A stretch of DNA of 64,000 nucleotides from Wandonia haliotis (GTDB lineage: Bacteria > Bacteroidota > Bacteroidia > Flavobacteriales_D > Crocinitomicaceae): contig NZ_BAAAFH010000011.1 of assembly GCF_039523435.1 (NCBI RefSeq), positions 124,001 through 188,000 on the forward strand, written 5' to 3'. The position numbers and the translations under genes were made by a program. Under the pieces are notes generated by a model, which did not search any database, was not told the origin of the DNA, and saw nothing but the letters and a program-made list of their open reading frames with translations. Shown piece after piece: positions 44,626-54,759 of the stretch (position 1 is the stretch's first letter; every line of letters begins with the position of its first letter).

Positions 44626-47172
44626 TTACTCTTCCTCTTCTTTCTTTGTTTTTTTCGGTTTTTTATTCTTTTCAATATCGATTTTCAATTCCTCACCATT
44701 TTCACCAAGGTCAATTTTAATCGAATCACCTTCCTGTAGATTGGCTTTGATAATCTCTTCTGCCAAAGGATCTTCAATATATTTCTGAATGGCCCGCTTC
44801 AATGGTCTGGCTCCGAATTTTTCATCATACCCTTTATCTACAATGAAATCTTTAGCTTTCTCGGTCATGGTCATGTCATAACCAAGATTGTTAATACGAC
44901 CGTATAGTTTGTTGATTTCAATATCAATAATTTTATGAATGTCTTCACGTGTAAGCGACTTGAACAGAATCATGTCATCAATACGGTTTAGGAATTCAGG
45001 AGAAAATGCTTTTCTGAGAGCATTCTGAATCACACCTTTTTGTGCTTCTTCTTCCTGATCCTGTTTTGCTTTTGTTCCGAATCCAACTCCTGTTCCAAAA
45101 TCCTGAAGTTGACGGGCACCGATATTGGAAGTCATAATAAGAATCGTATTCTTAAAGTCAACTTTTCTTCCCAATCCATCTGTCATGTGTCCGTCATCCA
45201 AAACCTGTAACAACAAATTGAAGACATCCGGATGTGCTTTCTCTATTTCATCAAGAAGAATGATAGAGTAGGGCTTACGACGCACTTTTTCCGTTAATTG
45301 TCCTCCTTCTTCGTATCCGACGTATCCGGGAGGCGCTCCAACCAGTCTGGAAATCGAGAACTTCTCCATATACTCAGACATATCTATTCGAATAAGAGCT
45401 TCCTCGGTATCAAAAAGATACTTGGCAAGTTCTTTGGCTAACTGCGTTTTTCCCACTCCTGTTGGTCCAAGGAAGAAGAACGATCCGATGGGTTTATTCG
45501 GGTCCTTAAGTCCGGCACGGTTTCGCTGAATCGCACGAACCACCTTTTGCACGGCTTCGGACTGACCGATAACGCGTTTGTGTAATTCCTCTGCCATCGT
45601 AACCAGTTTTCCGCTTTCGGATTGAGCAACACGTTGTAGAGGAATTCCTGTCATCATGGATACGACTTCAGCAACATGCTCTTCAGTTACCTGAATACGG
45701 TGAGATTTGGATTCCTCTTCCCACTTGGTTTTGGCTTCTTCCAGTTTCTCCTGTAGTTTTCTTTCCGTATCACGTAATTCAGCCGCTTTTTCATACTGCT
45801 GACTTTTGATAACATTATTCTTTTCTTCCTTGATCTTCTCAATATCTGCTTCGATATCAATGATTTCTTTAGGAACATTAATGTTGGTGATATGGACGCG
45901 TGATCCCACTTCATCCAGTGCATCAATCGCCTTGTCAGGCAAGTGACGATCCGAAATGTAACGATCCGTCAATTTGACACACATCTCGATCGCTTCCGGA
46001 GAGTAAGTAACATTATGGTGCTCTTCGTAACGTTCCTTAATATTATTAAGAATCAGGATGGTTTCTTCAATCGTCGTGGGTTCAACCATTACTTTTTGGA
46101 AACGTCGTTCCAAAGCACCGTCTTTCTCAATATACTGGCGATACTCGTCCAATGTTGTGGCTCCGATTGCTTGCAGTTCACCCCTTGCCAAAGCAGGTTT
46201 AAACATATTGGAAGCATCCAGAGAACCACTTGCTCCACCAGCTCCGATGATCGTATGGATTTCATCAATGAAAAGAATAATATCCGGAGATTTTTCAATC
46301 TCACTCATTACGGCTTTCATTCTCTCCTCGAATTGTCCTCTGTATTTAGTTCCTGCCACAAGAGAGGCAAGATCTAACGAAACAACGCGTTTGTTAAAAA
46401 GTACACGGGATACTTTTCGCTGAACAATACGTAGTGCAAGACCTTCGGCAATAGCACTTTTACCAACACCTGGTTCTCCGATCAGGATAGGATTATTCTT
46501 TTTCCGTCGTGATAAAATCTGGCTAACACGTTCAATTTCTTTTTCACGTCCGACAATCGGATCAAGTTTCCCCATTTCGGCCATTTTAGTAAGGTCGCGA
46601 CCGAAATTATCCAATACAGGAGTTTTGGATTTTGAGTCTGTTCCTTTACGTTGCCCGGGGGTACCGTATCCGCCGCCTTCCTGTGGGTCTTCATCCGAAG
46701 CTCCGGGAAATTCGGACTTAGGTAATTTTCCTTCTTCTAACATAAGTTCAAGTTCGTCTTTAACATTTTCATATAAAACGCCATACCTGTTCAATAAACG
46801 GCAGGCGAGGTTGTTCTCATCTTTCAATATTGACAATAGCAAGTGCTCTGTTCCGATAAGCGGGCTTTTAAACAATTTAGCCTCCAGATAAGTAATCTTC
46901 AGAACCCGTTCAGCTTGTTTAACCAATGGAATATTTGTCATTGAAGTATTGGTTGGCTTTGCTGTTTTTAACAACGTACTTTCCAATTCTTTGCGTAATG
47001 CCCCAAGGTCCACATTAAATTCCTTAATAAGACGTATTCCAAGACCTTCGCCCTCGCGAATCATCCCTAATAATATATGCTCAACCCCTATAAAATCGTT
47101 TCCGATGCGTAAAGCTTCCTCTCTACTGAAAGAAATCACATCTTTGACGCGGGGAGAAAATTTTGCTTCCAT
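44626..47172 (-). CDS. clpC: ATP-dependent Clp protease ATP-binding subunit ClpC
   Basis: An 848-residue HSP100 unfoldase that feeds substrates to ClpP. Two Clp_N repeats (1-145) precede a Gly-rich linker, AAA-1 with Walker A GEPGVGKSA, a UVR-type middle segment (KSQQYEKAAELRDTE), AAA-2 with Walker A GPTGVGKTQ and DEIEKAHPDVF, and the D2-small domain. The UVR segment identifies ClpC rather than ClpB or ClpA. The tail is Lys/Glu rich. A -7 element (plus CAAAAATA, 47225-47232) lies 52 bp upstream. It diverges from gyrA. Confidence 0.95.
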   Translation of the reverse strand: MEAKFSPRVKDVISFSREEALRIGNDFIGVEHILLGMIREGEGLGIRLIKEFNVDLGALRKELESTLLKTAKPTNTSMTNIPLVKQAERVLKITYLEAKLFKSPLIGTEHLLLSILKDENNLACRLLNRYGVLYENVKDELELMLEEGKLPKSEFPGASDEDPQEGGGYGTPGQRKGTDSKSKTPVLDNFGRDLTKMAEMGKLDPIVGREKEIERVSQILSRRKKNNPILIGEPGVGKSAIAEGLALRIVQRKVSRVLFNKRVVSLDLASLVAGTKYRGQFEERMKAVMSEIEKSPDIILFIDEIHTIIGAGGASGSLDASNMFKPALARGELQAIGATTLDEYRQYIEKDGALERRFQKVMVEPTTIEETILILNNIKERYEEHHNVTYSPEAIEMCVKLTDRYISDRHLPDKAIDALDEVGSRVHITNINVPKEIIDIEADIEKIKEEKNNVIKSQQYEKAAELRDTERKLQEKLEEAKTKWEEESKSHRIQVTEEHVAEVVSMMTGIPLQRVAQSESGKLVTMAEELHKRVIGQSEAVQKVVRAIQRNRAGLKDPNKPIGSFFFLGPTGVGKTQLAKELAKYLFDTEEALIRIDMSEYMEKFSISRLVGAPPGYVGYEEGGQLTEKVRRKPYSIILLDEIEKAHPDVFNLLLQVLDDGHMTDGLGRKVDFKNTILIMTSNIGARQLQDFGTGVGFGTKAKQDQEEEAQKGVIQNALRKAFSPEFLNRIDDMILFKSLTREDIHKIIDIEINKLYGRINNLGYDMTMTEKAKDFIVDKGYDEKFGARPLKRAIQKYIEDPLAEEIIKANLQEGDSIKIDLGENGEELKIDIEKNKKPKKTKKEEEE

Positions 47173-47392
47173 AATTTACCTGTCATTTTTGAGTTCCCGA
47201 TAAAACACAGTACACTCAGTTTACCAAAAATATAATTTAGTTTCTCAAAAACCGAAAAAAACAGATGCAATTTTCAACAGAATTTTGTTTATAAAATGCC
47301 GTTGCGTTTGGTTTTTGTAGCTATCTTTTGTGTATTTTCGAAACTTTATGGAATAGCAAACAATTTCCATGCAAATCTAAAATGATGTCAAA

Positions 47393-49942
47393 ATGGCAGA
47401 TGGAGAAAGAATAATACAGATTAACATTGAGGATGAAATGAAATCGGCTTACATCGATTATTCGATGTCGGTAATTGTTTCACGGGCGCTTCCTGATGTT
47501 CGGGATGGTTTTAAGCCGGTTCACAGAAGGGTTTTGTATGGAATGCAGGACCTTGGAGTTTATTCGAACAGAGCGCATAAGAAATCAGCAAGAATTGTAG
47601 GGGAAGTGTTGGGTAAATACCACCCTCATGGTGACTCTTCAGTATATGATACAATGGTTCGTATGGCACAGCAATGGTCTTTGCGCTATCCATTGGTGGA
47701 CGGACAGGGTAACTTTGGTTCTGTGGATGGTGACAGCCCGGCAGCAATGCGTTATACAGAAGCCCGGTTGCGAAAAGTCGCTGAAGAAATGTTATCGGAT
47801 CTGGATAAAGATACGGTAGATTTTCGTCCAAATTTTGACGAATCCCTTCAGGAGCCTTCTGTTCTTCCTACTAAAGTTCCCAACCTTCTTGTAAACGGAG
47901 CTTCGGGTATTGCTGTAGGTATGGCGACAAATATGGCGCCTCACAACTTGTCTGAGGTAGTTGATGCTACTATTGCATATATTGATAATCGTGATATTGA
48001 AATCGCTGAATTGATGCAGTATGTGAAAGCTCCTGATTTCCCTACCGGAGGTATTATTTATGGATATGAAGGAGTAAAAGATGCATTTGAAACAGGTCGT
48101 GGACGTGTTGTGATGCGTGCGAAAGCTACTATTGAAGAAGAAGAAAACGGTAGATCATATATCATTGTCAATGAGATTCCTTATTTGGTGAATAAGGCTG
48201 AGATGATTAAGAAAACAGCCGATCTGATTAATGATAAGAAGATTGACGGTATTTCTGATATTCGTGATGAATCTGACCGTAACGGAATGCGTGTGGTTTA
48301 TGAATTGAAACGCGATGCAATTCCAAACGTTGTACTTAACAAGTTATTTAAGTATACGCAACTACAGACTTCTTTCTCTATCAATAATATTTGTTTGGTA
48401 GACGGACGCCCTAGATTGTTGAATTTGAAAGAATTGATTCATTATTTTGTTGAGTTCCGTCATGAGGTGGTGATTCGCCGTACTCGTTTTGAACTGAAAA
48501 AAGCTGAAGACCGCGCACATATTCTGGAAGGACTTATTATTGCTTCGGATAATATCGACGAAGTTATTGCTATTATCCGGGCTTCCAAGTCTCCTGATGA
48601 GGCGAGAGAAAACCTGATGACAAGGTTTGAATTATCGGATCTTCAGGCGAGAGCAATTGTTGATATGCGTCTTCGTCAGTTGACAGGACTTGAACAGGAT
48701 AAATTACGTGCTGAGTACAATGAATTGTTGGAAATCATCAAAGATCTCAAGGATATTCTTGATCGTGAAGAACGAAGAATGGAGATTATTAAAGATGAGT
48801 TAGCCTACATAAAAGAAAAGTATGGTGACGAAAGACGTTCGGTAATAGAGTACTCAGCGAGTGAAATGAGAATAGAGGACCTTATCCCTGATGAGGAAGT
48901 GGTCGTTACTATTTCACACGCCGGATATATTAAACGTACCAATCTTGCTGAATACAAAGTTCAGAACAGAGGTGGAGTGGGATCAAAAGGTTCTACGACA
49001 AGAGATAAAGACTTCCTGGAGCATCTTTTTGTAGCTACTAATCATAACTACTTGTTGGTCTTTACAGAAAAAGGACGTTGTTTCTGGATGCGGGTATTTG
49101 AAATTCCTGAAGGAAATAAGACTTCCAAAGGACGTGCAATTCAGAACCTCATAAATATTGAGCAGGATGATAAAGTAAAAGCGTACATCAATGTAAATGA
49201 TCTGAAAGATCAGGAGTACGTGGAAAATAACTTTATTGTTATGTGTACAAAGAGAGGGGTTATTAAGAAAACTTCTTTGGAGGCATACTCTCGTCCTCGA
49301 ACAAATGGTATTAATGCAATCAACATTCGCGAAGACGATGAGTTGTTAGAAGCAAAATTGACCAACGGTTCAAACGAAATTATTCTTGCTGTAAAATCAG
49401 GTCGAGCAATTCGCTTCAATGAATCAACTGTACGACCAATGGGTAGAACGGCTTCCGGAGTGAGAGGAGTTAACATTTCAGAAACTGATGAAGTAATCGG
49501 AATGATTTGTATCCAGGAAAACTCAGAAACGATTCTGGTAGTCTCCGAAAATGGCTACGGTAAACGATCATACCTGAACGATCCTGAAGATGGAGAGCCT
49601 GTATATCGTATTACGAACCGGGGTGGTAAAGGTGTGAAAACATTAAATGTTACAGATAAGACTGGTCCGTTAACAGCAATCAAAACCGTAACGGATGAGG
49701 ATGATTTGATGATTATCACACAGTCCGGAATGGCGATTCGAATGCATGTGGCTGATATTCGTGTTATGGGACGTACAGCACAGGGAGTAAAACTGATCAA
49801 CCTGAAAGGAAAAGAAAGTATAGCTGCTGTTGCAAAAGTTCCACGTTCGGATGAGGAAGAAGACATGTATGACGAAGAGAACGGCGGAGAAATGAATGAT
49901 AATGGCACTATTGTTGATGATAACAACAGTGTAGAAGAATAA
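47393..49942 (+). CDS. gyrA: DNA gyrase subunit A
   Basis: An 849-residue type II topoisomerase subunit. The N-terminal winged-helix and tower carry the DNA-cleaving Tyr in RYTEARL (about Y122); the quinolone region reads KYHPHGDSSVYDTMVRMAQ (81-99 range) with Ser at the positions usually Ser and Asp/Glu. The C-terminal beta-pinwheel has GyrA-box-like RGGVGSKG (QRRGG[K/R]G equivalent), favouring gyrase over ParC. The tail is acidic. A TPR protein gene follows after 16 bp. Confidence 0.96.
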   Translation: MADGERIIQINIEDEMKSAYIDYSMSVIVSRALPDVRDGFKPVHRRVLYGMQDLGVYSNRAHKKSARIVGEVLGKYHPHGDSSVYDTMVRMAQQWSLRYPLVDGQGNFGSVDGDSPAAMRYTEARLRKVAEEMLSDLDKDTVDFRPNFDESLQEPSVLPTKVPNLLVNGASGIAVGMATNMAPHNLSEVVDATIAYIDNRDIEIAELMQYVKAPDFPTGGIIYGYEGVKDAFETGRGRVVMRAKATIEEEENGRSYIIVNEIPYLVNKAEMIKKTADLINDKKIDGISDIRDESDRNGMRVVYELKRDAIPNVVLNKLFKYTQLQTSFSINNICLVDGRPRLLNLKELIHYFVEFRHEVVIRRTRFELKKAEDRAHILEGLIIASDNIDEVIAIIRASKSPDEARENLMTRFELSDLQARAIVDMRLRQLTGLEQDKLRAEYNELLEIIKDLKDILDREERRMEIIKDELAYIKEKYGDERRSVIEYSASEMRIEDLIPDEEVVVTISHAGYIKRTNLAEYKVQNRGGVGSKGSTTRDKDFLEHLFVATNHNYLLVFTEKGRCFWMRVFEIPEGNKTSKGRAIQNLINIEQDDKVKAYINVNDLKDQEYVENNFIVMCTKRGVIKKTSLEAYSRPRTNGINAINIREDDELLEAKLTNGSNEIILAVKSGRAIRFNESTVRPMGRTASGVRGVNISETDEVIGMICIQENSETILVVSENGYGKRSYLNDPEDGEPVYRITNRGGKGVKTLNVTDKTGPLTAIKTVTDEDDLMIITQSGMAIRMHVADIRVMGRTAQGVKLINLKGKESIAAVAKVPRSDEEEDMYDEENGGEMNDNGTIVDDNNSVEE

Positions 49943-49958
49943 GGTTAAATTGTAAATT

Positions 49959-51170
49959 ATGAAAATAGTTAAATATTCAGCCGTAATTTTGACGGCCATG
50001 ATGATTACAACAGGTGCATTTGCTCAGAAAAAAAATGAGACCAATGCTGCTATGGATTATCAATCGTATGAAAAGGCTTTGATGTCGCAGGATTTGGATG
50101 GAGCAAAAAAATCGCTTCTTTCAGCTAAAAACTGGATTGATGAAGCTGTCGAACATCCGGATACGAAAGAAAGTGTAAAAACTCTTTTCTACCAGGGTAA
50201 AATTTATCTTGGGCTTTCTATGTTGGGATTGATGAGTGATGATGCAGAGCTAAAAGAGCTGGCAACAGAAGAAAATGCACAAAAAGGTATTGATGCATTG
50301 AAAAAATCCTACGAATTGGATTCAAAAGGGCGCTACCGTGACGATATCAAAACGATGGCTTTTATGGTGCGTGAGCAGTCGATTCGTGAAGGAGTGAAAC
50401 AATTCCAGGAACAAAAATTTGAACAGGCAATGGAATTGTTCGAAACATCTGTTGTAATGATGGATGTAATCGGACAAACGGACTCGTTGGCTATTTATAA
50501 TATGGCTTTGGCTGCAGATCGAAGTAAGAACTTCGAGAAAGCTTTCGAATATTATGATAAAGCGGCTCAGGTAGGATACAATGTACCAGGATCATATACA
50601 TTAGCATCTAACGCTTTGCGCGAGCAGGGTAAAAACGACGAAGCTTTGGCTTATGTAAAAACAGCCCGTGAAAAATTCCCGAACGATCAGGATTTGATCA
50701 TCCAGATGGTGAATATAGCACTTAGCTCAGGAGATAATGAAGTAGCTGAGAAAAGTTTGAACGATGCGATTGCAAAAGATCCGGAAAACAAGCAATTGTA
50801 TTTTGCAATTGGTACCGTGTACGATCAGTTAGGGAAAAATGAAGAAGCAGTAAAATCATTCGAGAAAGCGATTCAGATTGATCCTAAGTATGAAGATGCA
50901 GTATACTCATTGGGAGCACACTACGTTAACCTGGCTGCAGCTCAATTTGAAGAAGCTTCTAAAATGAAGTTAGGTGATCCTGATTATGAAGCATTGAAAA
51001 AAGAATCGGAAGAGAATTATAAGAAAGCAATTCCTCATCTTGAAAGATCATTAGAGTTGAATCCTCAGAATGTGGATGTAATGAATACGCTTTTCCAATT
51101 ATACAGAAAACTTGGAGATAGTGCAAAAGCACTTGAGTACAAGAAAAGAATGGATGCGTTGAAAAACTAA
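49959..51170 (+). CDS. periplasmic tetratricopeptide repeat protein
   Basis: A 403-residue exported protein (signal peptide ending GAFAQ, about residue 23) with about six to seven TPR-like helix pairs, clearest at AFEYYDKAAQVGYNVPGSY, EKSLNDAIAKDPENKQLYFAIG and AVKSFEKAIQIDPKYEDAVYSLG. There is no catalytic motif. It probably scaffolds periplasmic proteins. It is 16 bp downstream of gyrA and should be on its transcript; a strong terminator follows. Confidence 0.85.
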   Translation: MKIVKYSAVILTAMMITTGAFAQKKNETNAAMDYQSYEKALMSQDLDGAKKSLLSAKNWIDEAVEHPDTKESVKTLFYQGKIYLGLSMLGLMSDDAELKELATEENAQKGIDALKKSYELDSKGRYRDDIKTMAFMVREQSIREGVKQFQEQKFEQAMELFETSVVMMDVIGQTDSLAIYNMALAADRSKNFEKAFEYYDKAAQVGYNVPGSYTLASNALREQGKNDEALAYVKTAREKFPNDQDLIIQMVNIALSSGDNEVAEKSLNDAIAKDPENKQLYFAIGTVYDQLGKNEEAVKSFEKAIQIDPKYEDAVYSLGAHYVNLAAAQFEEASKMKLGDPDYEALKKESEENYKKAIPHLERSLELNPQNVDVMNTLFQLYRKLGDSAKALEYKKRMDALKN

Positions 51171-51184
51171 TTAGTAGTATCGTT

Positions 51185-51218
51185 AAAAAAGCGGGTTCGG
51201 AAAAGAATCCGCTTTTTT
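51185..51218 (+). terminator. rho-independent terminator of the gyrA-TPR operon
   Basis: Stem AAAAAAGCGGGTTC with GAATCCGCTTTTTT (51185-51198 and 51205-51218, one G-T pair), followed by further T. It lies 15 bp past the TPR gene stop. Confidence 0.88.
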
Positions 51219-51258
51219 TTGGATTGAAATTTGTTGTATATTGTTCAAAAAGAAAAGA

Positions 51259-51771
51259 ATGAGACAAATATTATCATTGATTGTAGCTGTTCTGTTAATA
51301 GGGACAGGTTACGCACAGCAATTAAAAATTGATGCGACTCAGGCCAAAGTTGCTTTCTATTTTCATGGGGATAAAGTAGATGGAACGCTCAGTGGTTTTG
51401 AAGGAACCATAAAATTCGATCCGTCAACTCCTTCTTCTGCTGAAATATCAGGAAGTGTAAAAGCAGGTACAATTAATACCGGAAATAAAATGCGGGATAA
51501 GCATCTGGCTTCTTCTGATTTTTTTCATGCAGAAAAATTTCCTGAGATTCGGTTTCGAGCAGTTGAGGTGAAAAAGGAAGGGGAAAGCTATACGGTTAGA
51601 GGTAAATTAACGATTAAAGATACCCCACGGGAGGAATTATTTAAAATGTCCGTGAAAGAAGGGAAGTTGATTTTTACTTCGACCATTAATTCGGCAGATT
51701 ACGGAATTATGGAGAAAAAGAAACGAGAAGATTCTCAAGTTGATATTACAATAGAGATTCCGTTATTGTAA
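51259..51771 (+). CDS. YceI family lipid-binding protein
   Basis: 170 residues from the ATG at 51259; the TTG at 51241 only adds a basic hexapeptide before the signal peptide (ending GYAQ). The mature protein is a lipocalin-like YceI beta-barrel that binds polyisoprenoid lipids in the periplasm: KVAFYFHGDKVDGTLSGFEGTIKFD, MRDKHLASSDFFHAEKFPEIRF and VRGKLTIKD are family landmarks. It is a single gene between two terminators. Confidence 0.9.
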   Translation: MRQILSLIVAVLLIGTGYAQQLKIDATQAKVAFYFHGDKVDGTLSGFEGTIKFDPSTPSSAEISGSVKAGTINTGNKMRDKHLASSDFFHAEKFPEIRFRAVEVKKEGESYTVRGKLTIKDTPREELFKMSVKEGKLIFTSTINSADYGIMEKKKREDSQVDITIEIPLL

Positions 51772-51792
51772 GTGATACTTTTTGTAGTTTTG

Positions 51793-51820
51793 AGTCCGTC
51801 TTATTAGGCGGACTTTTTTT
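51793..51820 (+). terminator. rho-independent terminator abutting the next start codon
   Basis: Stem AGTCCGTC/GGCGGACT (51793-51800 with 51807-51814, one T-G pair), then a T-run that ends at 51820, the base before the ATG at 51821. It ends the YceI transcript and leaves no room for a leader on the next gene. Confidence 0.82.
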
Positions 51821-53038
51821 ATGTGTAAAATTGGAATTATAGGTGGAGGTGCAGCAGGTTTTTTTGCTGCAATACAGTGTAAGTTACTGAATCCGGAAAC
51901 AGATGTTACCATTTTGGAGAAAACCTCAAAAGTTTTAGCAAAAGTTAAAATTTCGGGAGGAGGAAGGTGTAATGTAACCAATGTGGAATCAGATCCGGTA
52001 AAACTGGCGACAAAATACCCTCGTGGAGAACGTCAACTGAAGAAAGCATTTCGGAATTTTTCTACGACAGATACTATTCGTTTTTTTGAAGAGAGAGGTG
52101 TTCCTTTGGTTGCTCAGGAAGATGGTTGTATTTTCCCGGTATCACAGGACTCTCAGTCGATCATAGATTGCTTTCTTAATGAGTGTAACCGGTTGAATAT
52201 TGAAGTAAAGAAGAACTTCAGGCTGGATAAAATAGAACAGGTTTCCAACGGTGGTTTTACGCTTATAGCAGAAAATGCAAACTTGTTTTTCGATAAAGTG
52301 ATCATCTGTACCGGAGGAGCTCCCAAAAAGAGCCATTTATTGTGGTTGGAAGAACTCAATCAACCGGTGATTGATCCGGTTCCTTCTCTCTTTACCTTTA
52401 ATATGCCCGGAAATCCGATAACAGAGTTGCAGGGAAGTGTTGTGAAACATGCAATAACTAAAATTCCGGGAACTAAATTAACAGCAGAAGGCCCCTTATT
52501 AATTACTCACTGGGGTATGAGTGGTCCGGCTATTCTTGCACTATCAGCCTGGGGAGCAAGAGTGTTGGAGGAAGTTGGTTACGAATTCAAAGTAACCGTG
52601 AATTGGACCGGAATTAAAAATGAAGAAGAGATCCGAACCGAATTGAAATACTGCGCAGAGCAAAATGCGAATAAAAAACTGGATAAATTCGGTGTTTTTG
52701 GTTTGACACAGCGACTTTGGAGTTTTCTTCTGGATAAATTCCAAGTCAATAAAGAAAAAGCCTGGAAAGAACTGAATAAAAAAGAATTCAACCGATTGGT
52801 AAACGGATTGATGAATGATGAGTATCCTGTTTCCGGGAAAACTACCTTCAAAGAAGAGTTTGTGACTGCTGGTGGAGTTGACTTATCGCATGTGAACGTT
52901 AGTAATATGGAGAGTAAGATCATTCCAGGATTACATTTTGCAGGTGAAATTCTGGATATCGATGGTATAACTGGTGGGTTTAATTTTCAGGCAGCCTGGA
53001 CAACGGCCTATCTGGCGGCAAAAGGAGCTGTTTCCTGA
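51821..53038 (+). CDS. BaiN/HI0933-type FAD-dependent oxidoreductase
   Basis: A 405-residue flavoprotein. The N-terminal dinucleotide motif is GIIGGGAAGFFAA (residues 5-17), followed by VKISGGGRCNVTN, typical of the HI0933 family, VIICTGGAPKKS, and the C-terminal FAD loop FAGEILDIDGITGGFNFQ. The substrate is unknown; BaiN and related proteins act as reductases in other bacteria. The ATG is fixed by the motif, yet the terminator T-run of yceI touches it, so transcription must begin inside the hairpin or read through it. Confidence 0.9.
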   Translation: MCKIGIIGGGAAGFFAAIQCKLLNPETDVTILEKTSKVLAKVKISGGGRCNVTNVESDPVKLATKYPRGERQLKKAFRNFSTTDTIRFFEERGVPLVAQEDGCIFPVSQDSQSIIDCFLNECNRLNIEVKKNFRLDKIEQVSNGGFTLIAENANLFFDKVIICTGGAPKKSHLLWLEELNQPVIDPVPSLFTFNMPGNPITELQGSVVKHAITKIPGTKLTAEGPLLITHWGMSGPAILALSAWGARVLEEVGYEFKVTVNWTGIKNEEEIRTELKYCAEQNANKKLDKFGVFGLTQRLWSFLLDKFQVNKEKAWKELNKKEFNRLVNGLMNDEYPVSGKTTFKEEFVTAGGVDLSHVNVSNMESKIIPGLHFAGEILDIDGITGGFNFQAAWTTAYLAAKGAVS

Positions 53039-53180
53039 TCTTCATTTACTCCATCCTTTTGTCTGCTGGTAAAAAAAGCAGGGATTCCCCTCTGTTGCTA
53101 CAAGTGTTTTCTTTTGATTTTTGTTGAATAATGGTTGTTCTAATACCATTGACGATGAAATCAATTAAAAACAAATAGCT

Positions 53181-53798
53181 ATGAAAAGCGTAAAAAAAAG
53201 CAGACTTTTACTAGTAGTATTATCAGGAGCGTTATTAATTTCTTGTAACAGAGAAGGGTGTATGGATTCTTCGGCTTTAAATTATGATGCCGAAGCAACA
53301 GTAGATGATGGAAGTTGTGTTTATACTGAAGATGTATCTCAACCGAGAGAAAATCATTACTATTCGCTTGTTTCTCATAATGGAGATACTTTAGAGCAAG
53401 GTTCTGTACCATACCTATATGGATTAGCACAATCACATATGGATTTTGATAACTATGTCTTGTCATTTTATATAAATGACTCACTAACAAATGGAGTATT
53501 AATAGGAGGTTCCTGTCTGATTAATGAAGATTTTACGCTTGTTGATAGTGAGGTAACAGGGGGAGTTGACTTATATTCAAATCGTGTTGGTATCCAATCA
53601 TACTTAACTGGTGGTATGACATACACGAGTCACACCGGACATGTTAGTATTCAAGATGTAGAAATACACGATTTTCATCCAGGTGACCAAGATGATATAA
53701 ACAAACGAATCACACTTACTCTACGTTTTGATGGTACATTTCATACAGATAGTTTAGAGACTGTACCTGCTACTTTAACTATGGTTTTTAGTAATTAG
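53181..53798 (+). CDS. lipoprotein with DGSC-type Cys motif
   Basis: A 205-residue predicted lipoprotein (lipobox LLISC, Cys about residue 22). Right after it comes GCMDSSALNYDAEATVDDGSC, close to the GC(T/M)DxxAxNYxxxAxxDDGSC motif repeated in many Bacteroidota surface proteins. The rest is polar and beta-rich with no recognised domain. Base composition is somewhat more AT-rich than its neighbours. Surface exposure is inferred; the function is unknown. Confidence 0.7.
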   Translation: MKSVKKSRLLLVVLSGALLISCNREGCMDSSALNYDAEATVDDGSCVYTEDVSQPRENHYYSLVSHNGDTLEQGSVPYLYGLAQSHMDFDNYVLSFYINDSLTNGVLIGGSCLINEDFTLVDSEVTGGVDLYSNRVGIQSYLTGGMTYTSHTGHVSIQDVEIHDFHPGDQDDINKRITLTLRFDGTFHTDSLETVPATLTMVFSN

Positions 53799-53883
53799 GA
53801 AATTCTCTGAAAAACTAGTTTAAGTTTAGTCAGCATTGAATTTTATTAAGTGCGTTTTGTGATTCTTTACAAAACAAAATTTC

Positions 53884-53919
53884 ACCTCAGAAAGTTGTAA
53901 TTGCATGGCTTTCTGAGGT
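53884..53919 (-). terminator. terminator-like hairpin downstream of the universal stress protein gene
   Basis: An 11-bp perfect stem ACCTCAGAAAG/CTTTCTGAGGT (53884-53894 with 53909-53919) with a 14-nt loop, 8 bp past the stop of the minus-strand gene. The T-tract beyond it on that strand is weak (AAATTTTG). Confidence 0.6.
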
Positions 53920-53926
53920 AAATGCG

Positions 53927-54736
53927 TTAAAAATACATCGAAGTAACCTCTTTGGATTGAATAATAAGCACAGGAATTTTATACTTATTAGTGAGAAGTC
54001 CCTGATGGAAGCTATCCAAAGCGGGAATAAGACTTTCCGTGTGATAAGCAACAGCTATAAGATCTGCATTGATCTCATCGGCGTATTTCAGAATTTTAGA
54101 GGAGTAACTCCCTGAAGTATCGAACATGTGAATAGAAGCATTCACTCCAAGGTTTTCAAACTTATCCTCAACCAGTTTAATTCTGTTTTTCATTTGACGG
54201 GACAAAATTTCATCCCTTTGGTTTTCAGCTATAACATGTACTTTTGCATTAAATAGATAAGCAATGTCTGCGGCAAAAGAAATAATCTGAATACTTTCTT
54301 TCGTTGTATCAATAGGAACAATAATGTTTTCGATCTTTTCAGGAGGTGTAGAGTCCTGAACGATATAAAAGGGAAGATTGGTACTTCGAATAACCTTAAT
54401 AGCATTGGAACCAAATACTTTTTGAAGCCCTTTGGCTCCATGTGTACCCATAATTACCTTACTGCAATTGTATTTTTCCGCAATCCGGTTAATATCTTCA
54501 AAAATAGAACCCGTAGTAACAAGGGGAGTGATTTTCGTATCGTATCCTGTTAAATCCAGAGAATCGACGTAATCCATCATTTTGTTTTGCGCGGCTTTTA
54601 CTTTGGGTTTGTCATCCACTAAGTGCAGAATTAATAATTCTGCTTTGGCAACCTTGGCAAGTAGAAGGGCGTGCCTGACAGCTGCGTGGGCGACCGCTGA
54701 AAAGTCGTGAGGAACGAGATAAATTTTCGAGTTCAT
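53927..54736 (-). CDS. universal stress protein, two UspA domains
   Basis: A 269-residue cytoplasmic tandem Usp protein. The first domain (1-140) starts KIYLVPHDFSAVAHAAVRHA and ends with the nucleotide loop GTHGAKGLQKVFGSNAIKVI (GxxGxxG-9-Gx(S/T)-like); the second (145-265) starts IIVPIDTTKES and lacks a clear Gly-loop. Such proteins bind ATP or AMP and respond to stress or growth arrest. It is 23 bp downstream of the subtilase gene on the same strand. Confidence 0.9.
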   Translation of the reverse strand: MNSKIYLVPHDFSAVAHAAVRHALLLAKVAKAELLILHLVDDKPKVKAAQNKMMDYVDSLDLTGYDTKITPLVTTGSIFEDINRIAEKYNCSKVIMGTHGAKGLQKVFGSNAIKVIRSTNLPFYIVQDSTPPEKIENIIVPIDTTKESIQIISFAADIAYLFNAKVHVIAENQRDEILSRQMKNRIKLVEDKFENLGVNASIHMFDTSGSYSSKILKYADEINADLIAVAYHTESLIPALDSFHQGLLTNKYKIPVLIIQSKEVTSMYF

Positions 54737-54759
54737 AGCTACAGTTTAATAACGGTTAT

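Noticed and set aside
53179..53490. Minus-strand 103-codon frame
   Set aside because: It lies wholly opposite the lipoprotein gene at 53181-53798, which has a signal peptide and a family motif; it is a shadow.
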